A DNA stretch of 64,000 nt from Amycolatopsis nigrescens CSC17Ta-90 (lineage in GTDB: Bacteria; Actinomycetota; Actinomycetes; Mycobacteriales; Pseudonocardiaceae), in the NCBI RefSeq assembly GCF_000384315.1, contig NZ_ARVW01000001.1, forward strand, positions 6,448,157-6,512,156, written 5' to 3'. Positions within the stretch are counted from its first letter, which is position 1; each line of letters opens with the position of its first letter. The notes beneath the pieces were generated by a model. It did no database searches and had not been told where the DNA came from. It saw only the letters and a list, made by a program, of their open reading frames with translations. The position numbers and the translations under genes were made by a program. Shown one piece after another: positions 8,195-16,242 of this stretch.

Positions 8195-8551
8195 TCATTC
8201 CACGCGGGGCCGGACATCGGACACCAGCGCGGACACGGTCACGTCGAAGGACCGCACGCGGTAGGAGGTGATGTGCTCCACCTCTTCGGTGACCTTCGCG
8301 CGCACCTCTCCGACCACGGTGCCGACCGGCGCCGGATAGTGCAGCGCCAGATCCAGGGCCAGGTCCACGTCGTTGTCCCGGCCGGCCACCTTGACGCCGG
8401 CGCCGTGGCTGCCGAGCGCGACCCCGGCCACCTTGCGCTCCACCCTGGCCGTACCGGACACCTGGTCGGCCGCGCGCTGGGCCAGCTTGCGCACCACCAC
8501 GTGGTCGATCCGGAGGGTGCCCCGGTCGTCCGGCTCCGGGAGCGCGGTCAC
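8195..8551 (-). CDS. Asp23/Gls24 family envelope stress protein
   Basis: A 118-residue Asp23/Gls24-domain protein. It shows the family order: a start strand (GTLRIDHVVVRKLAQRAADQVSG), a glycine-rich turn, a strand pair (DVDLALDLALHYPAPVGTV) and the helix-strand end EVEHITSYRVRSFDVTVSALV. Asp23 proteins are abundant cytosolic proteins that form membrane-associated layers through anchors such as AmaP and DUF2273. The gene overlaps the upstream DUF2273 gene by 4 nt and precedes two membrane protein genes, so it is most likely anchored by them. Confidence 0.88.
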   Translation of the reverse strand: MTALPEPDDRGTLRIDHVVVRKLAQRAADQVSGTARVERKVAGVALGSHGAGVKVAGRDNDVDLALDLALHYPAPVGTVVGEVRAKVTEEVEHITSYRVRSFDVTVSALVSDVRPRVE

Positions 8552-8724
8552 CGGTCCTTGCCCCGGCCGAACATGTCGCCGAGATCGAGCTCGCCGTCGA
8601 GCACCCGGCCGACCACCAGCCCGATCACGCCGACGGCCAGGGTGACCAGGAAAGCGGTGAAGCCCTGGGTGGCCGCGAGGCCGAGGACGAGCCCGGCGAT
8701 TATCCCGGTCTGCGTTGCGTTCAT
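8548..8724 (-). CDS. DUF2273-like small membrane protein
   Basis: A 58-residue protein that is almost entirely two membrane helices (about 6-25 and 28-44) followed by a short acidic and basic tail (DGELDLGDMFGRGKDR). This size and topology match the DUF2273 proteins found beside Asp23 genes in Gram-positive bacteria, thought to serve as small membrane anchors. AAGGAG eight bases upstream fixes the ATG at 8724. It overlaps the following Asp23 gene by 4 nt. Confidence 0.78.
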   Translation of the reverse strand: MNATQTGIIAGLVLGLAATQGFTAFLVTLAVGVIGLVVGRVLDGELDLGDMFGRGKDR

Positions 8725-8753
8725 CGTTGACTCCTTATAACTGGCCGGACTGT

Positions 8754-9053
8754 TCACTGCACCCTTGGCGGGCGCCGTCTGCGCTGCCGCCACCGTTTCG
8801 CCCCGGCCACCGCACGGGAAACGCCCCGCGGGGTGGTGACGAAGGTCAGCGGGGCGTCGAACCTCGCGTCGTCCGAAAGGTCCTCAGCGTCTTCAGTATC
8901 CACAGTGGACCTCTCGGCCTCGCGATACCTGGCGAGGCCGGCCATGAACTCTTCCGGGTCCCCGCCGACATCGGGGTGGTTCTTCCGCACGAAAGCCCGG
9001 AAGTCCGCACGCGAAGTGCGGACTTCCGGTTCCCCGTCCGGTTCTTCGGTCAC
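8754..9053 (-). CDS. small J-domain-like protein in the Asp23 operon
   Basis: A 99-residue basic-tailed protein. Residues 16-45 contain NHPDVGGDPEEF followed by a helix (AGLARYREAE), which reproduces the HPD motif and helix III of DnaJ domains; helices I and II before the HPD are mostly absent. It could still stimulate a DnaK-type chaperone through the HPD loop, or be a diverged scaffold. The rest of the sequence (about 50-99) is arginine-rich with no known domain. It overlaps the upstream gene by 4 nt and so belongs to the Asp23 operon. An ATCCACAGTGGAC repeat variant lies at 8898-8910. Confidence 0.7.
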   Translation of the reverse strand: MTEEPDGEPEVRTSRADFRAFVRKNHPDVGGDPEEFMAGLARYREAERSTVDTEDAEDLSDDARFDAPLTFVTTPRGVSRAVAGAKRWRQRRRRPPRVQ

Positions 9054-9388
9054 CTCACGCCGGTTCCGCTCTGCTCCGCCGCGGTTTCCGCGCTCGGTTC
9101 GGCGACGTCGGTCACCGTCACGTTGACCGGCACGTCCCCGGCGATCTCGCGGACGATCTTGCGCAGCTCCCCGGTGACCTCGGGCAGCCTGCCGCCCAGG
9201 GTGAGCACCACCGAGATGTCGACCGGCTCGCCGCTCTCGCCGGCCCGCACCCCGAGCACCCGGCGTCCCGGCAGGTGGGTGGCCACCACGCCGAGCGCAC
9301 CGGCGTCCAGTCGTACCACCGACGGATGCGCCAGCACGCCGTCCGCGATCCGGACGGCCAGCGAGTCGTCCGGGGTCTGTGTGGTCAT
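9050..9388 (-). CDS. Asp23/Gls24-like protein
   Basis: A 112-residue protein resembling Asp23/Gls24 domains without their usual first strand. It has the middle strand VDISVVLTLGGRLPEV, the helix TGELRKIVREIAGD and the final strand VPVNVTVTDV, matching the second half of the family fold. The N-terminal part (IADGVLAHPSVVRLDAGALG) replaces the usual start. It lies between the J-like gene (4-nt overlap) and a canonical Asp23 gene 46 bp upstream. It is probably a structural partner in the same envelope-associated assembly. Confidence 0.72.
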   Translation of the reverse strand: MTTQTPDDSLAVRIADGVLAHPSVVRLDAGALGVVATHLPGRRVLGVRAGESGEPVDISVVLTLGGRLPEVTGELRKIVREIAGDVPVNVTVTDVAEPSAETAAEQSGTGVR

Positions 9389-9434
9389 TTCGGCTCCTTC
9401 TCCCGTGTCGAGTCCCGAGTCCGAAGTGGACGGA

Positions 9435-9899
9435 TCACTCCACGCGGGAGGAACCCTCCGCCGCTTCGTCCTCCTCGGGGAGGTGGATGTCGTTGACCGC
9501 GATGTTCACCTCGATCACCTCGAGCCCGGTGATCTGCTCGACCGTGGTGATCACGTTGCGCCGCACCGCCCGCGCCACGTCGACGATCCTGGCCCCGTAC
9601 TCCACGACCACGTCCAGGTCCACGGCCGCCTGCTTTTCGCCCACCTCCACCGAAACGCCGGAGGTGGTCACCGTGCCGGAGCCGGGAATGCGCTCCTTGA
9701 TCGCGCCGAACGCACGGGACACGCCACCGCCGAGGGCGAAAACGCCGGACACCTCGCGTGCGGCGAGCCCGGCGACCTTCTGCACGACCGCGGAGGAGAT
9801 CGTGGTCTTGCCCGCCGCTCCGTCCTCGTTGAGCACCGCGGGGGTGCCCGGCCGTGCCGCCGGTGTGTTCTCGGCCTTGCCTGCGCCTGGCTGCGCCAT
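9435..9899 (-). CDS. Asp23/Gls24 family envelope stress protein
   Basis: A 154-residue canonical Asp23/Gls24 protein. After a low-complexity start (1-30) the domain runs from KTTISSAVVQKVAGLAAREVSGV through GVSVEVGEKQAAVDLDVVVEYG and ends VEQITGLEVIEVNIAVNDIHLP. The ATG at 9899 has AAAGGAG nine bases upstream. It heads the lower half of the cluster; the 101-bp gap before it (9900-10000) is the most likely internal promoter. These proteins respond to envelope or alkaline stress in Firmicutes; the trigger here is unknown. Confidence 0.9.
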   Translation of the reverse strand: MAQPGAGKAENTPAARPGTPAVLNEDGAAGKTTISSAVVQKVAGLAAREVSGVFALGGGVSRAFGAIKERIPGSGTVTTSGVSVEVGEKQAAVDLDVVVEYGARIVDVARAVRRNVITTVEQITGLEVIEVNIAVNDIHLPEEDEAAEGSSRVE

Positions 9900-10000
9900 G
9901 AAGCCCGCTCCTTTCGAGAAACCTCTGGTAGCTCCTGTGTGCACCTACGATGCCCGCGGTAACCGCTGTCTTCCGCAAACTCCCCCTAATGGGTTAACGC

Positions 10001-10441
10001 TCAGTGCGGGTGGACGTCGACGATGTGCACGTTCACCGGCGGTGGCACGGCGCCGAGCTGGGCGGTGAGCGCGTCCCGCAACCGGGCCCGCAGCGAGGCC
10101 GCCGCCTCGTCCGCGGCCACCCCGTAGCGGACCGTCGCGAGCACCTGTAGCCCGTCGGCCTCCATCGCCACCGCGGAGATGTGCACCCCGCCGATGGCCC
10201 GGCCGAGCTCCGCGCCGAGCCGGCGCGCGAGCAGCACCAGCACCCGCTCGCTGACCCGCAGCCGGTCGCCGTCCAGCGGCAGGTCGATCTGGCCGGCCAG
10301 CAGCCTGCCGCGCACGCCGTTGACCGACCTCAGCACGCGGGCGATCAGCCCGGGAGGGGTGGACACCGTGCTGCGGGCCGCCGCCCGCACGTATTCCCAG
10401 CGCGGATCGTCTCGCGGATCTTCGGAACGGGAAGAATTCAA
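10001..10441 (-). CDS. Asp23-like protein coupled to the ECF sigma gene
   Basis: A 146-residue protein. The central segment (IDLPLDGDRLRVSERVLVLLARRLGAELG) and the C-terminus (VHISAVAMEADGLQVLATVRYGV, then a strand ending VNVHIVDVHPH) follow the strand-helix pattern of Asp23-like proteins, though it is diverged. The probable start is a TTG at 10441 with GGGAG upstream, overlapping the sigma factor stop in a TTGA arrangement; a GTG further in is possible. Position between a sigma factor and the Asp23 genes suggests it joins the same assembly or modulates the sigma factor; that role is inference. Confidence 0.65.
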   Translation of the reverse strand: MNSSRSEDPRDDPRWEYVRAAARSTVSTPPGLIARVLRSVNGVRGRLLAGQIDLPLDGDRLRVSERVLVLLARRLGAELGRAIGGVHISAVAMEADGLQVLATVRYGVAADEAAASLRARLRDALTAQLGAVPPPVNVHIVDVHPH

Positions 10442-11061
10442 CGCATCTCCCTGAGTTTCGCGAGTAAAGCCACCCTTGCGCGGTGCAGCCGGGAACGCAA
10501 GGCCGGCACACTCACGTCCAGTACCTCGGCGACCTCCTCGTAGCTGAGGCCTTCCAGCTCGCGAAGCACCAGCGGCACGCGTTGGGTGACGTCCAGCGTG
10601 GCGATCGCCCGCAGCACCGCCCGCACCTGCTCGGCGCGGACCACCTGACCTTCCGGGTTGGCCCGCGCGTCGGCCAGCAGGCTGCTTTCCAGCACCGAAG
10701 TGGTGGCGGTGTCGTCGTCGTGGCTGAACGCGGCGTCCAGCGAAACGGTCGGCCGTCGGCGCCGGACGTGGCCGAGCGCGGCGTTGGTCACCACCCGGTA
10801 GAGCCAGGTGGACACCGCCGACTCGTTGCGGAAACCGGCCAGCGCCCGCCACGCGGAGATCCAGGCGTCCTGCACGACGTCCTCGGCCTCCGCGCCGGTG
10901 CCGGTGATCCGCAGCGCCACCCGGTACATCCGCGGGGTGTGCTTGCGGACGAGCTGGTCGAAGGCGCCCTGGTCGCCGCGGACCGCGCGGTCCAGCAGCG
11001 CGCTGTCCGTGGCGCTGTCTTTGGCGTCTTTGGCGCTGTCGCCGTGCTCGCCGGCGCTCAT
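10438..11061 (-). CDS. ECF-type RNA polymerase sigma factor
   Basis: A 207-residue ECF sigma factor. Region 2 (DQLVRKHTPRMYRVALRITG, then AEDVVQDAWISAWRAL) and region 4 (VPLVLRELEGLSYEEVAEVLDVS, followed by RLHRARVAL) are both intact. The first 25 residues are an acidic, low-complexity extension. No anti-sigma gene with a zinc-binding motif is adjacent. It overlaps the reductase gene upstream by 4 nt and the Asp23-like gene downstream, so it probably controls the Asp23 locus and may be autoregulated; no promoter consensus could be defined. Confidence 0.9.
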   Translation of the reverse strand: MSAGEHGDSAKDAKDSATDSALLDRAVRGDQGAFDQLVRKHTPRMYRVALRITGTGAEAEDVVQDAWISAWRALAGFRNESAVSTWLYRVVTNAALGHVRRRRPTVSLDAAFSHDDDTATTSVLESSLLADARANPEGQVVRAEQVRAVLRAIATLDVTQRVPLVLRELEGLSYEEVAEVLDVSVPALRSRLHRARVALLAKLREMR

Positions 11062-11837
11062 CCCGGCGACCGTTCCCGCCTGCGGTAGCGCAGCATGGTG
11101 AAGCCGTCCTCGTGCAGGACCGACGCCAGTTCCATGGCGCGCGGCGCCGCCGTGGCGCCACCGGCCGCGATCCGGTCCGCGCCGCCGCCGGCCAGCAGCG
11201 GGGCGACGGTGAGGCAGAGCTGGTCCACCAGGTCCTCGGCGACCAGCTGGCCGAACAGATGCGGGCCGCCCTCGCAGTTGATCCGGCGCAGGCCACGCCC
11301 GGCGAGCTCGCGCAGCGCCGCGGTGAGGTCCACCCGCGTGTCACCGGCCACCAGGATCTCCGCGCCCGCCTCGGCCAGCGCGGCCCGTCGTGCTTCCGGC
11401 GCCGCGGTGGTGGTGATGATGATCGGCGGCACCCTGGTGTCGGTCAGCAGCGCCGAGTCCGGCTCGATCGCCGCGTTGCCGCTGACCACCGCGATCGGCG
11501 GCACCTCGGACCGGCCGAGCCGCGCGCGGCGGGCGCGGCGCTCGTCGTTCGTCCTGGCCCCCCGGTAGTTCTCCGCGCGCACCGTGCCGGCGCCGACCAG
11601 GATCAGGTCGGCCAGGTCGCGGCCGAGCAGGAAGATCCGCTTGTCCGCCGGATGCGAAAGGGCGTCGGAGCTGCCGTGCACATGGGCGGCCCCGTCCGCA
11701 GAGGACACGAAGTTGACCTGAAGCCACGGTCCGCCCGGGTTCTCCGGATAGTCGTAGACGCGTTCGAGATCGGCGTCGGTCAGCGACGTCGGCGTCCCGG
11801 CGGACGGGTTCGGCCACAGGCTCTGCACGCTGCCCAT
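11058..11837 (-). CDS. RibD C-terminal-type pyrimidine reductase family protein
   Basis: A 259-residue protein of the RibD-C/dihydrofolate-reductase-like fold. It shows the family features VNFVSSADGAAHV, the NADPH segment RIFLLGRDLADLILVGAGT and the C-terminal RRINCEGGPHLFGQL (consensus EGG). It lacks the deaminase half of RibD, so it is a stand-alone NADPH-dependent reductase, for example a 5-amino-6-(5-phosphoribosylamino)uracil reductase relative; the substrate is not certain. The ATG at 11837 is used; a GTG lies nine bases inside. It is the first gene of a leftward operon that continues with the sigma factor by a 4-nt overlap. Confidence 0.85.
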   Translation of the reverse strand: MGSVQSLWPNPSAGTPTSLTDADLERVYDYPENPGGPWLQVNFVSSADGAAHVHGSSDALSHPADKRIFLLGRDLADLILVGAGTVRAENYRGARTNDERRARRARLGRSEVPPIAVVSGNAAIEPDSALLTDTRVPPIIITTTAAPEARRAALAEAGAEILVAGDTRVDLTAALRELAGRGLRRINCEGGPHLFGQLVAEDLVDQLCLTVAPLLAGGGADRIAAGGATAAPRAMELASVLHEDGFTMLRYRRRERSPG

Positions 11838-11903
11838 CCCAGCACGTGACGTGCGACTAGTCGACTTGGGAACTCCGGTGGTGCCCCGGTTACCCTTTGC
11901 GCC

Positions 11904-12953
11904 ATGCCCGCCGCACAGCTGACCGAACGAAACCCGGAGATCGCGGCCGACGAGCTGATCACGGCGCTGGTGCCGCCGCCGCGCTTCGACGCCGTCCGGT
12001 TCCGGAACTACGTGCCCAACCCGGAGGAGCCGAGCCAGGCACGGGCGGTCGCCGAATGCGCCGCGTTCGCCGGGAAGGTGAGCACGGCCAGGGTGAAGAA
12101 GCCGAAGAAGCGCTCGTTGTTCGGCCGGGGCGGTGGCAGCGCTGGATCTCCGCGCGAGACCGGGCCGATGGGCCTCTACCTGGATGGCGGGTTCGGTGTC
12201 GGCAAGACCCACCTGCTCGCGTCGACCTGGCACGACTCGCCCTCCCCCAAGGCGTACGGCACCTTCGTCGAGCTGACCAGCCTGGTCGGCGTACTGGGCT
12301 TCGCCGAGGCGGTGCGCCGGCTGTCCGCGCACCGGCTGCTGGCCATCGACGAGTTCGAACTGGACGATCCCGGCGACACCATGCTGGTCACCAGGTTGCT
12401 GCGCGAGCTGACCGAGGCCGGGGTGCACGTGGCGGCGACCTCGAACACCCTGCCGGACAAGCTGGGCGAGGGCCGGTTCGCCGCGGACGACTTCCTGCGC
12501 GAGATCCAGGGCCTGGCCCAGCGCTTCGAGGTGGTGCGGGTGGACGGCCCGGACTACCGCCACCGCGGGCTGCCGGACGCCCCGGACCCGGTGTCCGACG
12601 AGGAGCTGGCTGCCTCCGCCGAAGCACAGGCCGGGTCCACTTTGGACGATTTCGACGCGCTGTGCGCCCATCTGGCGAAGCTGCACCCGTCGCGGTACGG
12701 GCGGCTCGTGGACGGCGTGTCCATGGTGCACCTGCGCGGGGTGCACCCGGCGCCAGACCAGACCGTGGCGCTGCGGCTGGTCGCGTTCGCGGACCGGCTC
12801 TACGACAGGGCGATCCCGGTGCTCGTCTCCGGTGAGCCGCTGGACGGCATGTTCACCGAGGAGATGCTGCGCGGCGGATATCGGAAGAAGTACCTGCGGG
12901 CGGTGAGCCGGTTGACCGCGCTGGCCAGGGACGCCGACCGGTTGCGAGCCTGA
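11904..12953 (+). CDS. zapE: ZapE/AFG1-like AAA ATPase
   Basis: A 349-residue P-loop ATPase of the AFG1/ZapE family. The Walker A motif GGFGVGKT is at residues 95-102 and Walker B LLAIDE at 145-150; sensor I is the ATSN that follows. The C-terminal third (SMVHLRGVHPAPDQTVALRLVAFADRLYD) is typical of the family. In enteric bacteria ZapE acts at the Z-ring during division; in actinobacteria the role is unproven. Its last 101 bp overlap the convergent PAP2 gene, an unusually long coding overlap. A GTCCACTTTGGAC repeat variant is at 12635-12647. Confidence 0.9.
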   Translation: MPAAQLTERNPEIAADELITALVPPPRFDAVRFRNYVPNPEEPSQARAVAECAAFAGKVSTARVKKPKKRSLFGRGGGSAGSPRETGPMGLYLDGGFGVGKTHLLASTWHDSPSPKAYGTFVELTSLVGVLGFAEAVRRLSAHRLLAIDEFELDDPGDTMLVTRLLRELTEAGVHVAATSNTLPDKLGEGRFAADDFLREIQGLAQRFEVVRVDGPDYRHRGLPDAPDPVSDEELAASAEAQAGSTLDDFDALCAHLAKLHPSRYGRLVDGVSMVHLRGVHPAPDQTVALRLVAFADRLYDRAIPVLVSGEPLDGMFTEEMLRGGYRKKYLRAVSRLTALARDADRLRA

Positions 12954-13521
12954 CCGCGAGCACGGCCGCGACGGCGAACAGCACGCCGCCGAACACGTCG
13001 GTCGCGTAGTGGTAGCCGAGGCCGACCATGCCGGTGCCCGCCGACAGCACCAGCAGGCAGCCGGCCGCGGCCACCAGCGCACTGGCGACCCCCGGCCTGG
13101 CCAGCAGGAACAGCACCACCAGCACCGAGACCAGGCTCACCGTGTGCCCGCTCGGATAGGCGAGCCCGTCCTTGTGCCGGTCGAACAGCGGCTTGAGCAG
13201 CCAGGTGTTCGCGGCCACCGCGATACCGGGGCCGAGCAGGGTCACCGCCAGCTCGGGCCACCGCCGTCCCAGCGCGCAGGCCACCGCGACCAGCGCGATC
13301 ACCGGCAGCAGCACGTACGGCTGGGTCGGCGCCACCATCACCCGCAGCAACGCGTCCTGGCCGCCGAGCAGGTCCTCGATCGCGCGGAACACCGCGGCGT
13401 CGAAGGCGCTGGGAGTGCTTTCGCCGGCATACCGGGCGCCGAGCACGACCGTCAGCACCGCGCAGATCGCCGCCACCGCACCGAGCCGCCATGCCACCGG
13501 TCGCGTGTTCACCTCGTTCAC
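12853..13521 (-). CDS. PAP2 superfamily membrane phosphatase
   Basis: A 222-residue membrane protein with about six helices. The PAP2 catalytic motifs are visible: KPLFDRHKDG (motif 1, K and R), the phosphate loop PSGH (motif 2) and a third motif GLGYHYATDVFGG, in which the base His and the Asp are kept but the usual SR pair is replaced. It probably dephosphorylates undecaprenyl pyrophosphate or lipid phosphates on the outer face of the membrane. The last 33 codons are antisense to the 3' end of the ZapE-like gene, so the C-terminal tail (GRRPWPARSTGSPPAG onward) may be dispensable. Confidence 0.85.
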   Translation of the reverse strand: MNEVNTRPVAWRLGAVAAICAVLTVVLGARYAGESTPSAFDAAVFRAIEDLLGGQDALLRVMVAPTQPYVLLPVIALVAVACALGRRWPELAVTLLGPGIAVAANTWLLKPLFDRHKDGLAYPSGHTVSLVSVLVVLFLLARPGVASALVAAAGCLLVLSAGTGMVGLGYHYATDVFGGVLFAVAAVLAVRLATGRRPWPARSTGSPPAGTSSDIRRAASPR

Positions 13522-13579
13522 GACGCGAGGTTACGGGAATTCGTTCGCGCATCCGGTGACGGCCGGTCACCATGCAGCC

Positions 13580-15202
13580 ATGGGATTCCTCGAGGCGAGT
13601 GCGCTCGCGTACCGGCTCAACGACGGCAGGCAACTGTTCCGGGACGCGTCCTTCCGGGTCGGCGCCGGCCAGGTGGTGGCCCTGATCGGGGACAACGGGG
13701 CTGGCAAGACCACGCTGATGCGCATCCTCGCCGGGGAGCTGCGCCCGGAGCACGGCGCGGCGCAGACGCAGGGCGGGCTGGCGGTGATGCCGCAGTTCAT
13801 CGGCTCGGTGCGGGACGGGCGCACGGTCCGTGACCTGCTGCTCGAAGTGGCGCCGGCCGCGATGCGGGCGGCGGCGGGCGAACTCGACGACGCCGAACTG
13901 GCGCTGATGGAGACCGACGACGAACCGGCGCAGCTGCGTTACGCCGCCGCGCTCACCGCCTGGGGCGAGGCCGGCGGCTATCAGGCCGAGGTGCTCTGGG
14001 ACACGGTGACGGTGGCCGCGTTCGGCGTGCCGTATGACCGCGCCCGGTTCCGTGAGGTGTCCACGCTCTCCGGCGGCGAGCAGAAGCGCCTGGTGCTGGA
14101 GGCGCTGCTGCGCGGCGGCGAACAGGTGCTGCTGCTCGACGAGCCGGACAACTACCTGGACGTGCCGGGCAAGCGCTGGCTGGAGGAACGGCTCGCGGAG
14201 ACCGGCAAGGCGGTGCTGCTGATCAGCCACGACCGGGAGCTGCTGGCCGCCGCGGCCACCCAGGTCGTCACCCTGGAGGGCGGTACCACCTGGGTGCACG
14301 GCGGCGGGTTCGGCAGCTGGCACGAGGCGCGGCTGGCCAGGATGGACCGGATGGCCGAGTTGCGCCGTCGCTGGGACGAGAAGCACGAGCAGTTGATCGA
14401 GCTGGTCCGTTCGCTGCAGCGCGCGGCCGCGATGAGCGACGACATGGCGTCGCGGTACCGGGCCGCGCAGACCAGGCTGCGGAAGTTCGAGGAGGCCGGT
14501 GCGCCGCCGCTGCCGCCGAAGGAGCAGAAGGTCAAGCCGAGGTTGCGCGGCGGCCGGACCGGGCTGCGGGCGATCACCTGCGAGTCGCTGGAGCTGACCG
14601 GGCTGATGGCGCCGTTCGACACCGAGATCTTCTTCGGCGACCGCGTCTGCGTGCTCGGTTCCAACGGTTCCGGCAAGAGCCATTTCCTGCGGCTGCTCGG
14701 CGGTGACGAGACCGTCGCGCACACCGGGGTGTGCCGGCTGGGCGCCAGGGTGGTGCCGGGCCTGTTCGCGCAGACGCACCGGCATCCGGAGCTGCTCGGC
14801 CGCTCGCTGCTGGACGTGCTCGGCCGGGGTGACGACGGCAGGCGCGGAATGGAACGGGGCGCGGCTACCGCGGCGCTGAGCCGGTACGGTCTGGCGCCCG
14901 CCGCCGAGCGGGACTTCGGCACGCTGTCGGGCGGTCAGCAGGCCAGGTTCCAGGTGCTGCTGTTGGAACTGTCCGGGGCCACCCTGCTGCTGCTCGACGA
15001 GCCGACGGACAACCTGGACCTGGTCTCCGCGGAGGCTTTGCAGGCCGCGCTCGAGGAGTTCACCGGTACCGTCGTGGCGGTGACCCACGATCGGTGGTTC
15101 GCGCGTTCGTTCGAGCGGTACCTGCTGTTCGACTCGGACGGCCGGGTGTCCGAATTGGACGAACCGGTCTGGGCGCACCGACGGGTGGAACGAGCAAGGT
15201 AG
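13580..15202 (+). CDS. ABC-F family ATP-binding protein
   Basis: A 540-residue soluble protein with two ABC nucleotide-binding domains and no membrane segments, as in ABC-F proteins. Domain 1 has Walker A GDNGAGKT (37-44), signature LSGGEQKR and Walker B LLLDEPDNYLD. A charged helical linker follows (about residues 255-320). Domain 2 has Walker A GSNGSGKS, signature LSGGQQAR and LLLLDEPTDNLD. ABC-F proteins act on ribosomes, giving antibiotic resistance or translational control. The ATG at 13580 is used; an earlier ATG at 13572 is out of frame. A D-amino-acid-oxidase-like gene follows 9 nt later. Confidence 0.92.
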   Translation: MGFLEASALAYRLNDGRQLFRDASFRVGAGQVVALIGDNGAGKTTLMRILAGELRPEHGAAQTQGGLAVMPQFIGSVRDGRTVRDLLLEVAPAAMRAAAGELDDAELALMETDDEPAQLRYAAALTAWGEAGGYQAEVLWDTVTVAAFGVPYDRARFREVSTLSGGEQKRLVLEALLRGGEQVLLLDEPDNYLDVPGKRWLEERLAETGKAVLLISHDRELLAAAATQVVTLEGGTTWVHGGGFGSWHEARLARMDRMAELRRRWDEKHEQLIELVRSLQRAAAMSDDMASRYRAAQTRLRKFEEAGAPPLPPKEQKVKPRLRGGRTGLRAITCESLELTGLMAPFDTEIFFGDRVCVLGSNGSGKSHFLRLLGGDETVAHTGVCRLGARVVPGLFAQTHRHPELLGRSLLDVLGRGDDGRRGMERGAATAALSRYGLAPAAERDFGTLSGGQQARFQVLLLELSGATLLLLDEPTDNLDLVSAEALQAALEEFTGTVVAVTHDRWFARSFERYLLFDSDGRVSELDEPVWAHRRVERAR

Positions 15203-15211
15203 GAGGCGCGC

Positions 15212-16120
15212 GTGCGGACGACCGTGGTCGGCGGCGGGGTGATCGGGTTGAGCTGCGCGTTCCGGCTGGCGGAGGCCGGGCACGAGGTCACCGTGGTCAC
15301 CGCCGACGCGCCGGAGGACACCACTTCGACGGTGGCCGGCGGGCTGATCTACCCGCGGGCGGTCGAGCCCGCCGCCGGTGGCGACCGCTGGACCGCGGCC
15401 AGCGTCGCCGAGTTCACCGCGCTGGCCGAGGTCGATGGCAGCGGGGTGCGCCTGCTGCTGGGCCGGATGCTGCGCCGGGCGGCCCGCCCGATGCCGAGCT
15501 GGGCCGCCGCCGTCGGCGGGATGATCAGGCATGAAGCGTCCGGGCCCTGGGTGGACGCGCTGGAGTTCCGGCCGCCGCTGGTGGACACCGGGCGCTACCT
15601 CGGCTGGCTGGCAGGTGCGGCCGCCCGGCTCGGTGTGCGCACCGAGTACCGCGAAATCGCCGCGCTGCACGAGGTGCTGGCCGACGCGGATCTGGTGGTG
15701 AACGCGGCCGGGCTGCGCGGCGGGCGGCTCGCCGGGGACGACTCGGTGGTGCCCGCGCGCGGGCAGGTGGTGCACATCGCCGACCCCGGCCTGACCGAAT
15801 GGGCGGTGGACGAGGACGACTTCAGCTACGTGCTCCCGCACGGCGGGCACGTGGTCTGCGGCGGCACCGAGGAGCAGGGCGTCGCCGACCGGGTGCCGGA
15901 CCCGCGCACCACCGAGGACATCCTGCGCCGCTGCGCCCAGCTGGTGCCCGAGATCGCCGGCGCGGAGGTGCTCGACGTCCGGGTGGGCCTGCGCCCGACC
16001 CGACCGCAGGTGCGGCTGGACCGGACCGGCGACGTGATCCACTGCTACGGCCACGGCGGCAGCGGCATCACCCTCTCCTGGGGCTGCGCCGACGAAGTCA
16101 CCACCCTCGCCTCTTCCTGA
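15212..16120 (+). CDS. FAD-dependent oxidoreductase, D-amino acid oxidase/ThiO type
   Basis: A 302-residue flavoenzyme of the DAAO/glycine oxidase family. The FAD-binding GGGVIGL lies at residues 7-13 (GxGxxG) and the C-terminal GHGGSGITLSWG is the second flavin-binding segment typical of D-amino acid oxidases. It probably oxidises D-amino acids or glycine; no thiazole genes are near, so ThiO function is not supported by context. The GTG at 15212 has AGGAGG at 15201-15206, 5 nt upstream. It is likely cotranscribed with the ABC-F gene. Confidence 0.86.
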   Translation: MRTTVVGGGVIGLSCAFRLAEAGHEVTVVTADAPEDTTSTVAGGLIYPRAVEPAAGGDRWTAASVAEFTALAEVDGSGVRLLLGRMLRRAARPMPSWAAAVGGMIRHEASGPWVDALEFRPPLVDTGRYLGWLAGAAARLGVRTEYREIAALHEVLADADLVVNAAGLRGGRLAGDDSVVPARGQVVHIADPGLTEWAVDEDDFSYVLPHGGHVVCGGTEEQGVADRVPDPRTTEDILRRCAQLVPEIAGAEVLDVRVGLRPTRPQVRLDRTGDVIHCYGHGGSGITLSWGCADEVTTLASS

Positions 16121-16145
16121 CCCACTCCCAGCCGCACCCGCGCGA

Positions 16146-16194
16146 GCCCAACGTGACGTTTGGCTCGTTCTATTGGCCAAACGTCACGTTGGGC
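16146..16194. repeat. palindromic repeat, probable bidirectional terminator (copy 2, inverted)
   Basis: Perfect 19-bp arms (16146-16164 and 16176-16194) with the 11-nt loop TCGTTCTATTG. The loop is the exact reverse complement of the loop in the element at 3622-3672, so this is the same element in the opposite orientation. It lies between the 3' ends of two convergent genes. Confidence 0.85.
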
Positions 16195-16242
16195 CCGTCT
16201 ACCGGTGGGTGAATCGCCGACTGTGGGGGCATCTGGTGGAGG

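Noticed and set aside
12800..16180. Very long open frame (over 1100 codons) on the minus strand
   Set aside because: It is antisense to the ABC-F and oxidase genes, has His/Gln/Arg-rich composition without motifs, and arises from high-GC codon bias.
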